DNA from: Sphingorhabdus pulchriflava
GTDB taxonomy: Bacteria; Pseudomonadota; Alphaproteobacteria; Sphingomonadales; Sphingomonadaceae
DNA length: 64,000 bases
Direction of reading: 5' to 3'
Assembly: GCF_003367235.1 (NCBI RefSeq)
Contig: NZ_QRGP01000001.1
Span: forward strand, 434,001 to 498,000
The notes beneath the pieces were generated by a model that saw nothing but the letters and a program-made list of their open reading frames with translations, had not been told where the DNA came from and did no database searches. Shown in pieces: positions 48,169 to 56,735 of this stretch (the stretch's first letter is position 1; every line of letters begins with the position of its first letter). A program made the translations under genes and the position numbers.

Positions 48169-48486
48169 ATGATTGTTCGCTTCACGGAGCCAGACGGGAG
48201 CCTGAAAGAGGTTGAAGCAAACCCTGGCGACAGCTTGATGGAGCTGGCCAAGGCCAAGGGCGTCGATGGCATTGTTGCCGAGTGCGGCGGATCGATGGTT
48301 TGCGGAACCTGCCATGTCCATGTCGCGGAACAATGGTTCGACCGCCTCGATCCCGCATCGTCCATGGAGCAGGATATATTGGAGTTTGTTCTCTACCCCG
48401 ATCCGTGCGCGCGATTGTCCTGCCAGATCAAATTGTCAGAGCAACTGGACGGCCTCGAAATCATCATTCCGCCAGCTCAGCGATAA
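48169..48486 (+). CDS. [2Fe-2S] ferredoxin, adrenodoxin/putidaredoxin type
   Basis: Small electron carrier of 105 residues. The cluster ligands are Cys39, Cys45, Cys48 and Cys85 (CxxxxxCxxC then a distant Cys), the standard putidaredoxin-type spacing. The ATG at 48169 has GGGAG eight bases upstream; a GTG 21 bp earlier would extend the protein without family likeness. It is the likely electron donor for the Rieske oxygenases and the P450 of the same gene run. No ferredoxin reductase gene lies in the window. Confidence 0.92.
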   Translation: MIVRFTEPDGSLKEVEANPGDSLMELAKAKGVDGIVAECGGSMVCGTCHVHVAEQWFDRLDPASSMEQDILEFVLYPDPCARLSCQIKLSEQLDGLEIIIPPAQR

Positions 48487-48487
48487 A

Positions 48488-48521
48488 ATCTATTGTCAGT
48501 AGATAAAAGTTCGAATATCGT
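48488..48521 (+). promoter_or_regulatory. Palindrome G (exact ATCTA-N7-TAGAT, 48488-48504) with overlapping promoter
   Basis: Exact 17-bp element between the ferredoxin stop and the Rieske gene at 48552. A possible promoter, TTGTCA at 48493-48498 and TATCGT at 48516-48521 with 17 bp between, lies across it, so bound regulator would cover the -35. A second small dyad, TATCG-N5-CGATA at 48516-48530, overlaps the -10. The promoter call is weaker than the palindrome. Confidence 0.65.
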
Positions 48522-48551
48522 CGAGCGATAACGTTGAGAGAGGATTCGGCG

Positions 48552-49739
48552 ATGAACGCTCCCTTGGATAAAACACCCATTGGTAAGCCAATTGTGCAAA
48601 CCTACGATATGCTCAGCAAAGGCCAGCGAGAGGCCATGAAGCGTATCGCCAGCCATGAAGACGCCGTTGTTCCGCAAATCGAAGTGACGCGCCCGGTTTC
48701 GATCTTCCTGTCGCAGGAACGGTTTGATGCCGAGCAGGAAAACATATTCAAAAAGCGGGCTATTCCACTGACGATATCTGCCTTGCTGCCAGAGCCGGGA
48801 ATGGCGATGGGGCATGAAAGCACCGGTCTACCGCTTATTGTTTCGCGCGATCGCGACGGTCAGGTACATGTGTTCCTGAATGCCTGCCAGCATAAGGGAG
48901 CGAAGCTGCTTGAAACCTGCGAGCCGGTGAAATCGGGGCGCATGACCTGTCCCTATCATGCGTGGACATTCGGCGTTGATGGCAAGCTCATCGGAGTTGC
49001 CCGTGCCGAAACCTTCATCAATCTGGACAAGTCGAAGCGCAACCTCGCCGAATTGCCGAGCAAGGAGCAGGGCGGCATCATTTGGGTGATGCTTGATCGC
49101 CATGCAGAGCCTGATTTTTCATCGCTGGTTCCCGAACTGGGCGAAGACCTTGATGCGCTCGAGCTTGGTACTGCGCATGTTTATGGGCGCAAAAGCTTTG
49201 ATGTGAATGCGAACTGGAAGCTGGTGCTCGAGCCGTTTCTTGAAGGCTACCATGTTCAGCGCCTGCACGCTTCGACCGTCGGGCCGCTTTATGCAGACGT
49301 ACCTAATGTCGTCGACAAATTGGGGCCGACCATCCGCCAGATTTCGGGCAAGGTGAACTTCACGCCCGAGGATCTCGAAATTCCAGGCGAGAATATCCAT
49401 AAGACGGTGACCACGGTCTATAACCTGTTCCCGAACGGCGTGGTGATTACCAGCCCCTGGTATATCAGCATCATGATCCTGCATCCGCGCGGACCGGATC
49501 GGACAATAGTCGATTACCACAACCTCACGCGCGTCGCGCCGGACAATCCGAAGGCCGAAAATCTCTATAAGACATCGTACGATATGGTTCTGGACGTGTT
49601 CGGAAACGAAGATTTCCGCGCTGCTGAAATATCCCATGCAGGTCTGGCGACCGGCGCATTGGAAACAGTGGTCTATTCGGGGTTGGAAGCAAGCATCCCC
49701 GCTTATTACGGAATACTCGAGAGCTATCTGCCGAAATAA
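48552..49739 (+). CDS. Rieske-type oxygenase alpha subunit (2 of 4)
   Basis: Non-haem iron oxygenase of 395 residues and paralogue of the enzyme at 39275. Cluster ligands are Cys112-x-His114 and Cys133-x-x-His136; iron ligands His234 and His239 sit in EPFLEGYHVQRLH. The start at ATG 48552 has AGAGAGGA upstream; a TTG six codons earlier is weaker. It follows the ferredoxin gene in the same direction and precedes the acyl-CoA synthetase by 26 bp, so ferredoxin, oxygenase, ligase, P450, DUF35 and aldolase-like genes form one run, with an extra promoter at the oxygenase. Confidence 0.92.
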   Translation: MNAPLDKTPIGKPIVQTYDMLSKGQREAMKRIASHEDAVVPQIEVTRPVSIFLSQERFDAEQENIFKKRAIPLTISALLPEPGMAMGHESTGLPLIVSRDRDGQVHVFLNACQHKGAKLLETCEPVKSGRMTCPYHAWTFGVDGKLIGVARAETFINLDKSKRNLAELPSKEQGGIIWVMLDRHAEPDFSSLVPELGEDLDALELGTAHVYGRKSFDVNANWKLVLEPFLEGYHVQRLHASTVGPLYADVPNVVDKLGPTIRQISGKVNFTPEDLEIPGENIHKTVTTVYNLFPNGVVITSPWYISIMILHPRGPDRTIVDYHNLTRVAPDNPKAENLYKTSYDMVLDVFGNEDFRAAEISHAGLATGALETVVYSGLEASIPAYYGILESYLPK

Positions 49740-49765
49740 GAAGGCAGCTCGGGGAGGGGAATGAA

Positions 49766-51262
49766 GTGCTGACGATTAACAGTGCCCTGTACTGGTGGGC
49801 AAAGAACCGTCCTGATGTGACCGCCCTTTCGCTTGGCGGGGATGAAGTTACCTATCGCGATTGGGCAGGTTGGGTCGATCGCGTTGCTGCGCATCTCGAA
49901 GGTCTTGGCGTCAAAGCGGGTGATCGCATCAACGGCTGCGCGGCAAACAGCCTTGAATATTGCACATTGACACTGGCCGCGATGCGCGTCGGTGCCATCA
50001 TGGCGCCGCTCAATACTCGTTTCACCGCGCATGAGTTGCTTGAAATTGTTGAGGATCATGCGCCGGTTCTGATCTTTGCTGAATCCGATCAGGCTTCGAA
50101 ATTTGCCAATTCTGGGGTCGCGGTCAGGGACATTGCGGAAATTTCGACCTTCCGGACTGGTGACCGGGCGACGCCGAAGCATGATCCGCAACCGGACGCC
50201 TGCGTGTTGATTATCTCGACCAGTGGTTCGACGGCGAAGCCCAAGGGCGTGATGTTCTCACACCGCACGATGCTCGGTTATATTCAGGGCAATGCGATGG
50301 AGGATGGCACGCTGCGCGATGGCGGAGGTGTTATCGTGGTCGCGCCTTTGGCGACTTCGGCGGGCATGGTGCAGCTGGTGCACTATACTGTTTTCGGCTG
50401 CACAATGTATCTCGAACCCGTGTTTGATGCGCAGCGCTTCCTCGACATATTGGTCGAGAAAAAGATCAAAAGCTTTGGCGGCGCGCCGGCCTTTTTTGAA
50501 CGAATCGCGGCACTTCCCGGCTTCAAGGATGCCGATCTTTCCGCACTGAACGCCGTGACCGTCGGTGGGGCACGGGTAACGCGCGCGCTGTTTGATGCAT
50601 GGGCGGCGAAGGGCAAGATTATCCGGCAGGTCTATGGTCAAACCGAAGCTGGCGGTAACTCAACCGTGATGCCCGCACATCTTGCGGCCGAGCACCCCGA
50701 TAAATGCGGCTGGGGCGGCATTTTCACGCACCACAGGATTGTCGATGCAGACGGGAATGACTTGCCGCCGAATACCGAAGGTCAGATTCTGATCCGTGGC
50801 CCGGGCATGATGATGGGTTATTGGAACAACGCACAGGCAACCGCAGAAACCATTCGCGACGGTTGGCTGTGGTCCGGCGATCTTGGGATGATGGACGAAC
50901 AGGGTCTGCTGACCTTTGTCGACCGGATCAAGGATATCGTCATTTCCGGCGGGCTCAACATTTCCGCTGCCGAGGTTGAGCGCGCGGTGATGGAGTTTGG
51001 CGGGATTGAGGAATGCGCTGTGATCGCGGCGCCCGATGAGAAATTCCAGGAAACACCGATGGCGATCGTTTATGCATCCGGTGGCCTCGATGTTTCGGCG
51101 CTGATCGAACATTGCAACCAATGTCTTGCGAACTTCAAGGTGCCTCGTTTTGTCGTTGTGCGCGACGAGCCCCTGCCGCGCGTTGCAACCCAGAAGATAT
51201 CGAAACCGGCGCTTCGCGAGGAGTATCGCGACGCCCACCTGACTTTACCTCGCGTGCGTTAA
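49766..51262 (+). CDS. Acyl-CoA synthetase (AMP-forming), GTG start
   Basis: Activates a carboxylic acid to its CoA thioester via an acyl-adenylate. The 498 residues have the P-loop-like motif STSGSTAKPKG at 151-161, YGQTEAGG with the adenine-site residues, the GWLWSGDLGMMDEQG hinge region and the C-terminal Lys in QKISKPAL. GGGGAGGGGA five bases upstream supports the GTG at 49766. It acts between the aldehyde dehydrogenase and the acyl-CoA dehydrogenase steps of the inferred route. Confidence 0.92.
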   Translation: MLTINSALYWWAKNRPDVTALSLGGDEVTYRDWAGWVDRVAAHLEGLGVKAGDRINGCAANSLEYCTLTLAAMRVGAIMAPLNTRFTAHELLEIVEDHAPVLIFAESDQASKFANSGVAVRDIAEISTFRTGDRATPKHDPQPDACVLIISTSGSTAKPKGVMFSHRTMLGYIQGNAMEDGTLRDGGGVIVVAPLATSAGMVQLVHYTVFGCTMYLEPVFDAQRFLDILVEKKIKSFGGAPAFFERIAALPGFKDADLSALNAVTVGGARVTRALFDAWAAKGKIIRQVYGQTEAGGNSTVMPAHLAAEHPDKCGWGGIFTHHRIVDADGNDLPPNTEGQILIRGPGMMMGYWNNAQATAETIRDGWLWSGDLGMMDEQGLLTFVDRIKDIVISGGLNISAAEVERAVMEFGGIEECAVIAAPDEKFQETPMAIVYASGGLDVSALIEHCNQCLANFKVPRFVVVRDEPLPRVATQKISKPALREEYRDAHLTLPRVR

Positions 51263-51272
51263 GGAGGCCGAT

Positions 51273-52478
51273 ATGGCGACGCTTGCTCCGAACATTCCGC
51301 CCCATGTCAAACCCGAACAGGTGTTTGCGTTTGATATCTATGGCGATTCCCGAGTCACCGATGACGTGCAAGGCAGCTATTCCGACGCGTTGAAAGATGC
51401 GCCCGATATTTTCTGGTCCCCGCTGAATGGCGGCCACTGGATGGTGCAGCGCTATGACCTGATTTCAGAGATTGTGAAGAATCCAGCGGTCTTCTCCGCG
51501 CGCGAAATGCAGATCCCGCGCGTTGAAAATCCGCCCTTCATGATCCCGCTCAGCCTCGATCCACCGCAAAATGTGCCCTATCGCCATGTGCTAATGCCCA
51601 AATTCTCGCCGCGTGCCGTGTCCGAGATGGAAGGCAAGATGCGGGCGATGGCGGCCGAAATCATTGATGATGTCGTGGCAAAGGGCGAATGCGATTTTAT
51701 CGCGGATATATCGGCGCGCTTCCCCGTATCCGTCTTTATGGAAGTAATGGGTTTGCCTCTCGAAAAACTGCGCGAGTTCCGCCATATCGCCGATACCTAT
51801 TTCAACGCGCGAACCAACGAAGATATCCAGCGGATTTCGCAGCAGATATTCGGGATTTTCAACGAATTGATCGAATATCGACGGTCTAATCCGGCCGATG
51901 ACCTGATCACCCACTTCCTCACCGTCGATTTTGAAGGGCGCAAGCTGAGCCAGGACGAAATCCTTGCCATGTGCTTCGTTCTGTTCCTCGGCGGCATGGA
52001 CACCGTGACCAATGTGACCGGCTTCACGTTCCAGCATCTGGCGCAAGACGCCGACCTGCAAGCGCGCCTTGTTGCCGATCCATCACGTTGCACTGACCTG
52101 GCTGAGGAAGGCCTGCGGATGTTCGGCGTGATCGGCACTCCCCGCTTGGTGATGGAAGATTATGAAGCGCACGGCGTTTCGTTCAAGGCAGGCGAAATGG
52201 TGCTCAGCGCGCTGTGGCAGAGTGGCCGCGATCCGGCCAAGCTGGACGATCCCGACCGGTTTGACATCGACCGCAAGGAAAAGCCGCACCTGAATTTCTC
52301 AACAGGGCCGCATCTGTGCCTCGGCCATGCGCTGGCCCGTGCCGAAATGCGAATACTGGCTGAAGAATGGCTGAAGCGGGTCCCCTCATTCCGGCCAAAA
52401 GCAGGTGCCCGTCATGGCTTCCGGATTGGTACCGTGATCGCACTTGAATCGCTTCCGATCGAATGGGACGCTGCATGA
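51273..52478 (+). CDS. Cytochrome P450
   Basis: Soluble bacterial P450 of 401 residues. The haem loop FSTGPHLCLGHALARAE places Cys349 as the haem ligand. The I-helix oxygen-activation motif is LFLGGMDTVTN, and EEGLRMF is the ExxR motif. AAGGAGG precedes the ATG. Electron supply would come from the ferredoxin at 48169. In catabolic clusters such P450s often hydroxylate an unactivated carbon of a terpenoid or steroid side chain, but the actual substrate is not known. The stop overlaps the DUF35 start by four bases. Confidence 0.93.
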   Translation: MATLAPNIPPHVKPEQVFAFDIYGDSRVTDDVQGSYSDALKDAPDIFWSPLNGGHWMVQRYDLISEIVKNPAVFSAREMQIPRVENPPFMIPLSLDPPQNVPYRHVLMPKFSPRAVSEMEGKMRAMAAEIIDDVVAKGECDFIADISARFPVSVFMEVMGLPLEKLREFRHIADTYFNARTNEDIQRISQQIFGIFNELIEYRRSNPADDLITHFLTVDFEGRKLSQDEILAMCFVLFLGGMDTVTNVTGFTFQHLAQDADLQARLVADPSRCTDLAEEGLRMFGVIGTPRLVMEDYEAHGVSFKAGEMVLSALWQSGRDPAKLDDPDRFDIDRKEKPHLNFSTGPHLCLGHALARAEMRILAEEWLKRVPSFRPKAGARHGFRIGTVIALESLPIEWDAA

Positions 52479-52885
52479 CCTATATTAATGCAACAGGGCA
52501 AATCGGCGCCGAAGGGCGTTACTGGGATGCTCTGGCAAAAGGACGAATTGAACTGCCGCGCTGCAAGGGTTGCGGCAAATGGCATTGGCCGGCCGTTTGG
52601 CGTTGCGGCGAATGCGGATCGTGGGATCACGAATGGGTTGAGCAGCCGATGGCCGGCACGATCTTCACCTGGACGCGCACCCATCACCGCTTTGGCGGTA
52701 CGGAGGGAATAGCCCTTCCTTATGTCACTGCGCTGGTGGAACTCGCTTCGGTGCCCGTCAGACTTCAAGGCCTACTTGAAGGTGTTGAGCAGGACCTGAA
52801 AATCGGGGCACAAGTTGTTGGTCGGGTAGGCAGCACGCCATTTGGCGATGCGCAAATACCCTCTCTTCGCTGGAAAATTGCATGA
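52475..52885 (+). CDS. DUF35 protein (zinc ribbon plus OB-fold)
   Basis: A 136-residue protein with a rubredoxin-like zinc ribbon, Cys30, Cys33, Cys44 and Cys47 (CKGCG and CGECG), followed by an OB-fold. DUF35 proteins work as partners of thiolase-superfamily enzymes; in steroid side-chain degradation the ChsH2-type DUF35 domain binds Ltp2 to form an aldolase. Here it overlaps the next gene by ATGA, and the product of that gene is thiolase-like, so the same type of complex is likely. Confidence 0.85.
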   Translation: MTYINATGQIGAEGRYWDALAKGRIELPRCKGCGKWHWPAVWRCGECGSWDHEWVEQPMAGTIFTWTRTHHRFGGTEGIALPYVTALVELASVPVRLQGLLEGVEQDLKIGAQVVGRVGSTPFGDAQIPSLRWKIA

Positions 52886-54045
52886 CGTTCAACATTTCAG
52901 GAAAAACCGCCGTCGCTGGTGTTGGCTATCGCCAGTATAAGCGAGGCACAGCGCCTACGCCCGAGCGGGGCGTGCTGGTGCGTGCCATCGTCGATGCGTG
53001 TGAAGATGCAGGCCTTGACCCCGCAGATGTCGACGGATTTGTCTCTTATGGTGATGACAAGAATGAACCGGTGCGGTTGATGCCCGATCTGGGCACAAAG
53101 GAACTGCGCTGGAGCTCACAGGTTTGGGGTGGCGGCGGCGGCGGCATCGCTGCGACCTTTGCCCATGCCTCGGCTGCCATCACGACGGGGCAGGCCAAGG
53201 CAATTGTCATTTTTCGTGCGCTTGCCGAGGGGAATAGCGGACGTTTGGCTGAGGCGGTTATGGCGCACCACCTCAACGACCATATGGTCGGCGTCGGCTT
53301 GACTGCACCGGCACAGGTATGTGCCATGCGCGCGCAACGCTTATTTGAATATCACGGCGTTCCCAAGAGCGTTTGCGAAGAGCTGGTCCGCGCATCCTAT
53401 TATCATGGCAGCCGCAATCCTGATGCCATTGCTTATGGCAAGGAACTCGACCTCGATGCTTTCCGGACGTCGCGCTGGATTGCCGAACCTTTCCGCCTGT
53501 TCGATTGCTCGCGGGAGAATGATGGCGCCGGCGCGATCCTGCTTGTTTCAACCGAGATGGCGCGCGACCTTAGGAAGAAGCCGGTCAAATTATTGTCGGT
53601 GGCGCAAGGCACCCAGAAAGGCTGGGGCGACCTGATCGAAAATGACGATATGGAACTTTATGCAACTGCAGGGTTTCGTGCCATCCGCGATCGACTTTAC
53701 AATCAGGCGGGCCTCACTCCTGCTGACATTGATGTCGTACAATTGTACGAGAATTTCAGTGCACAGGGTGTTGCGTCGCTGATCGATCATGGTTTCTGCA
53801 CTTACGAAAATGTGGCTGAAGTGCTGCGCTTCGATAACCTGATTGCGCCAACCGGAAAGCTTCCCGTCAACACCTCAGGCGGCAATCTGGCGCATGGATT
53901 TGTACACGGATTTGTGACGGCGGTGGAATCGATACGCTGCTTGCGCGGGGAAAGCCCCAATCCTGTGCCGAATGCAAAGACGAGCCTTTTGTGCGGGGGG
54001 CCAAGCTCGCCCACCATCAGCTCGGCAATTTTCGGGATCGATTAA
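52882..54045 (+). CDS. Thiolase-fold protein lacking the N-terminal catalytic Cys; probable Ltp2-type aldolase
   Basis: A 387-residue member of the SCP2/thiolase-like group. At the position of the usual nucleophile Cys the sequence reads WGGGGGGIAATFAHA (82-96), without cysteine, so a Claisen-type thiolase reaction is unlikely. Tyr289 (VVQLYENF), Cys306 and His338 (GGNLAHGF) are kept. This pattern matches Ltp2-like retro-aldolases that cleave side chains together with a DUF35 partner, which is encoded just upstream with a four-base overlap. Retro-aldol cleavage of a hydroxyacyl-CoA, releasing a ketone or aldehyde, is the inferred reaction. Its stop overlaps that of the convergent tetR. Confidence 0.82.
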   Translation: MTFNISGKTAVAGVGYRQYKRGTAPTPERGVLVRAIVDACEDAGLDPADVDGFVSYGDDKNEPVRLMPDLGTKELRWSSQVWGGGGGGIAATFAHASAAITTGQAKAIVIFRALAEGNSGRLAEAVMAHHLNDHMVGVGLTAPAQVCAMRAQRLFEYHGVPKSVCEELVRASYYHGSRNPDAIAYGKELDLDAFRTSRWIAEPFRLFDCSRENDGAGAILLVSTEMARDLRKKPVKLLSVAQGTQKGWGDLIENDDMELYATAGFRAIRDRLYNQAGLTPADIDVVQLYENFSAQGVASLIDHGFCTYENVAEVLRFDNLIAPTGKLPVNTSGGNLAHGFVHGFVTAVESIRCLRGESPNPVPNAKTSLLCGGPSSPTISSAIFGID

Positions 54046-54653
54046 GCGGCGTTGGTCCGCGCCCGGACGCCGGCAAAGAACATCCGCAATGCTTCGATGA
54101 AGTTGCCTTCATCATCATAGCGACTGGCGCGGATCGACTGGGTCAGGTTGGGGTAATTTGCGGTGTCGAAGTCCGGCATGGCAGGCAGACCGCGCGCGCG
54201 CGCGGCAGCCTCGAACAAAGCTGATCCGAAGGTCAGTTTTTCAATGCCTTCCAATATCGCCATGTGCAGTTCGCGCGTTTGGGGATAGCCTTCAACGGCA
54301 TGTTCATAAGCATCGAGCAACAAGTGGCGCGGGAAGAATTGCAAAATCAGGGGTGCAGCATTTGGATGCTTCAGCAAGGCGCGGCGCGTTTCGACGCAAA
54401 GCTCGATTGTGCGTTCTTCCCAGCTGCTGCCATTGTCTTCCGAATATCCCGTATCGAGCAGGATGAAACGGGCGACTTCCGACAGGATCTCTGCCTTGTC
54501 GGCGAAATGATAGTATAGCGAGGGCGCCTTGACGTTCATCCGCTTGGCAACCGCACCCAAGCTGAAACCATCCAGCCCCTCATCGTCGATTACTTGCAAA
54601 GCCGCGCGTGTCGCAGCTTCCCTTGATATCAATGGTTTGCTCGGTCGACCCAC
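54042..54653 (-). CDS. TetR-family transcriptional regulator (paralogue 2)
   Basis: Regulator of 203 residues starting MGRPSKPLISREAATRAALQ, with an N-terminal helix-turn-helix (about 30-55, SLGAVAKRMNVKAPSLYYHFADK). The ligand domain is clearly related to that of the TetR at 31312, including the HPNAAPL and FFPR segments and ELHMAILEGIEKLTFGSALF. The two therefore belong to one subfamily and may recognise the same DNA and related ligands. The gene is convergent with the aldolase-like gene and is followed, 49 bp upstream on the same strand, by the DUF6473 unit. No copy of the 17-bp palindrome lies directly before it. Confidence 0.9.
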   Translation of the reverse strand: MGRPSKPLISREAATRAALQVIDDEGLDGFSLGAVAKRMNVKAPSLYYHFADKAEILSEVARFILLDTGYSEDNGSSWEERTIELCVETRRALLKHPNAAPLILQFFPRHLLLDAYEHAVEGYPQTRELHMAILEGIEKLTFGSALFEAAARARGLPAMPDFDTANYPNLTQSIRASRYDDEGNFIEALRMFFAGVRARTNAA

Positions 54654-54702
54654 TTTACCCCCAAGTCTGCACGTTTCCGCCGCAGTTCTACATATCGCGT
54701 CC

Positions 54703-55596
54703 TCAAGTCAACTTTTGAATGACTGGGGCCAATGCAGTAATCGCGTCCTCGTGCATTTCGGGCGAGGGATAATAATCGTTCATCGCATGCTCTTCATTTT
54801 CCATGAAACTATGCAATGCACCGAAATCGACTATAACGGGCTCGCCTGTGAAGCGATTGACAAGAGGATGCGGTAAGCCACGCTTGCTGCGGCATTCGAC
54901 ATAATGGTCGCACAACGCCGCAACATCGCGGACGGCCGCCATGTCGACAAATTGCGGAAAGCTGCCATAAAATTCATCACGGGTGGTTGCGTTGTAATTG
55001 ACCTGTTCGTCTTCTGGCTTGGTCGAGAAATAGAAAAGGATGATGGGCACCTTTATCTGCTCGATCAGTCGGCGATAGGAGGCACGCCAGCTTTGCAGGC
55101 TTTCCGCGATCAGTAACGGAACAATGTCGCGCTCCTCGGCCAACAGACGCAACCAGAAGGCCTCTGTAATTTCGGTTTCGCCAGTTCGCGTATCACGAAC
55201 GAAATTGATGCCCACGGGTGTGCTGCGCGAATTGGCTTCGGTCCGTGCGGTCATGACCTGCAGGATTACGAACTTGCCGCGATTTGCGAGGTCGATCAGT
55301 GCGGGCTGGCTGGCGAAGAAGCCCGCCGTTCCACCTCCTGTCGCCAGATTGAGACAAGGCAGGTCCAACCGCTCTGCAATCAGGGCAGGGTAGGGGGCGG
55401 GCGCATAAACCCCCAGCGACTGCGCGGCGCCTATGACGGTACAATAGGCGCCGTTTTCCAGCACTTCGGGTTGCAGCGGTGGCCCCCTGAAGCCAACACT
55501 TGGCAGCGCATCAAAGCGGTAGAATTGGTAGTCGACCACTTCACGATCGCGCTTGCTGTAATCGGCGAAAAATTCGGCTGGATCGATGTCGGTCAT
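54703..55596 (-). CDS. DUF6473-like protein
   Basis: A 297-residue protein from ATG 55594-55596. The segments FRGPPL, CTVIGAAQSLGVYAPAPYPALIA and LPCLNLATGGGTAGFF followed by VILQVMTARTEAN match the DUF6473 family, which is found mostly in alphaproteobacteria and often next to sulfotransferase genes. No catalytic activity is known. A longer in-frame start at 55710 lies inside the sulfotransferase gene and is not supported. The gene follows the sulfotransferase by 2 bp. Confidence 0.72.
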   Translation of the reverse strand: MTDIDPAEFFADYSKRDREVVDYQFYRFDALPSVGFRGPPLQPEVLENGAYCTVIGAAQSLGVYAPAPYPALIAERLDLPCLNLATGGGTAGFFASQPALIDLANRGKFVILQVMTARTEANSRSTPVGINFVRDTRTGETEITEAFWLRLLAEERDIVPLLIAESLQSWRASYRRLIEQIKVPIILFYFSTKPEDEQVNYNATTRDEFYGSFPQFVDMAAVRDVAALCDHYVECRSKRGLPHPLVNRFTGEPVIVDFGALHSFMENEEHAMNDYYPSPEMHEDAITALAPVIQKLT

Positions 55597-55598
55597 GT

Positions 55599-56735
55599 CT
55601 ATCCCTGATAATAGTTGAATCGTTCGCGCAGCGCGTCGCGGTTGAGGCCAAAGGGTAATGGTCCTGCGCCCGGCGCGCCGTGTCCACCATGATGGTTCTC
55701 GCGCACCCAAGCGGAGAGAGCGGTGCGGCTCTCCGAAGACATTGCGAGGCCGAAATGGCTGTAAATCCGTTCGACGCTTGCCATTGGATCAGCGACAAAG
55801 CTTTCCATTGAAAGGTTGAGGAACCGGTCCGGATTATCGTCGCGCACTTTAAGAAGTCGCCGCAGCGTCAGGTCGAGATTTTCGACAATCATCTCGGCGC
55901 GGGACACCATATCTATGCCATCGCCTTCGACCATGCCGAGGAAGGATTCCCCCAATCGGACCACGCTGGGCACGACATCTTCGACCGGGCGGTGCATGAA
56001 TAGGATCCGTGAATCGGGAAATGCGCGCAGCAAACTGTCCACTTGCGGTGCGTGATGTGGGCATTTCAGCACCCAGGTCTTTTCACGGTCATTTGATCCG
56101 ATGAGGCCCAGAACCGATTTGAAATGGCGGTAGTGCGGCTCGAGATCGGCTTGGAACAGCCAGTCCTGATAAGGGCGGATCGGCGCAACGAGGCTGAATG
56201 AACTGTGACCGAAGCTCTGCTCCATCACCAAGCGGCATTCCTCGCCTTCATCGGCTGCCATAGGGTGCATTTTTCCGATAAGCGGCGCTGCCTGCATCAT
56301 CGCTTCCAAACCGTCGCGGCAGGCAATGAATTCCGGGTCACTATCCCAGCTTTCCCGCGCAGGGCGTGGCTTTGGTGCAGCGCCAAGCCAATATTCAAGA
56401 CCCTGCAATTGCGGATCGGACATCAGCATGCGTTGCATCGCTGTGGTGCCGGTACGCGGCAGGCCAAGGATGAAAAGCGGTTGTTCAACCGAAGCCAAAG
56501 CCGCGCCCATGCGCTTGATCTGGTCGATCGACTTCAGGCGGGCGGCCAGCGTCTGGCGCAAGGGGCCAAGGATGGTCTCGCCATCTGCGGGGTAATCGAT
56601 ACCGCTCGCATCGCGCGCCGCAAGCAACGCCTCTAGCCCCTCGCGATATACCGGATCACCAAAGTCGTTCAGCCCGGTTGCCTCAATCGCCTCTTCGTGC
56701 AGTTGATCAAAGCTGGCGGCAAATCCGGACCTCAT
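55599..56735 (-). CDS. Sulfotransferase family protein
   Basis: PAPS-dependent sulfotransferase of 378 residues. The 5'-phosphosulfate loop LGLPRTGTTAMQRML and the later phosphate-binding segment LFMHRPVEDVVPSVVRL are typical of the bacterial Sulfotransfer_3 type. It would add sulfate to a hydroxyl group of a small molecule or lipid. Sulfation is unusual in a degradative cluster and may serve detoxification, solubilisation or signalling. It is co-transcribed with the molybdenum enzyme upstream (ATGA overlap) and DUF6473 downstream. Confidence 0.87.
   Translation of the reverse strand: MRSGFAASFDQLHEEAIEATGLNDFGDPVYREGLEALLAARDASGIDYPADGETILGPLRQTLAARLKSIDQIKRMGAALASVEQPLFILGLPRTGTTAMQRMLMSDPQLQGLEYWLGAAPKPRPARESWDSDPEFIACRDGLEAMMQAAPLIGKMHPMAADEGEECRLVMEQSFGHSSFSLVAPIRPYQDWLFQADLEPHYRHFKSVLGLIGSNDREKTWVLKCPHHAPQVDSLLRAFPDSRILFMHRPVEDVVPSVVRLGESFLGMVEGDGIDMVSRAEMIVENLDLTLRRLLKVRDDNPDRFLNLSMESFVADPMASVERIYSHFGLAMSSESRTALSAWVRENHHGGHGAPGAGPLPFGLNRDALRERFNYYQG

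Noticed and set aside
48516-48530. TATCG-N5-CGATA as another copy of the regulon palindrome
   Set aside because: Spacing and arms differ from ATCTA-N7-TAGAT; it may still matter because it overlaps a possible -10, but it was not counted.
29435-51262. The region as a polyethylene-glycol (peg) operon, since it has a TonB receptor, aldehyde dehydrogenase, GMC oxidoreductase, permease and acyl-CoA synthetase
   Set aside because: Those genes are scattered on both strands among Rieske, P450 and CoA genes, and no AraC-type regulator is present; the order differs from the known peg operon.
48169-54045. The P450 and ferredoxin as part of an estrogen-degradation cluster of sphingomonads
   Set aside because: No extradiol ring-cleavage dioxygenase or other expected partner is encoded in the window, so the assignment has no support.
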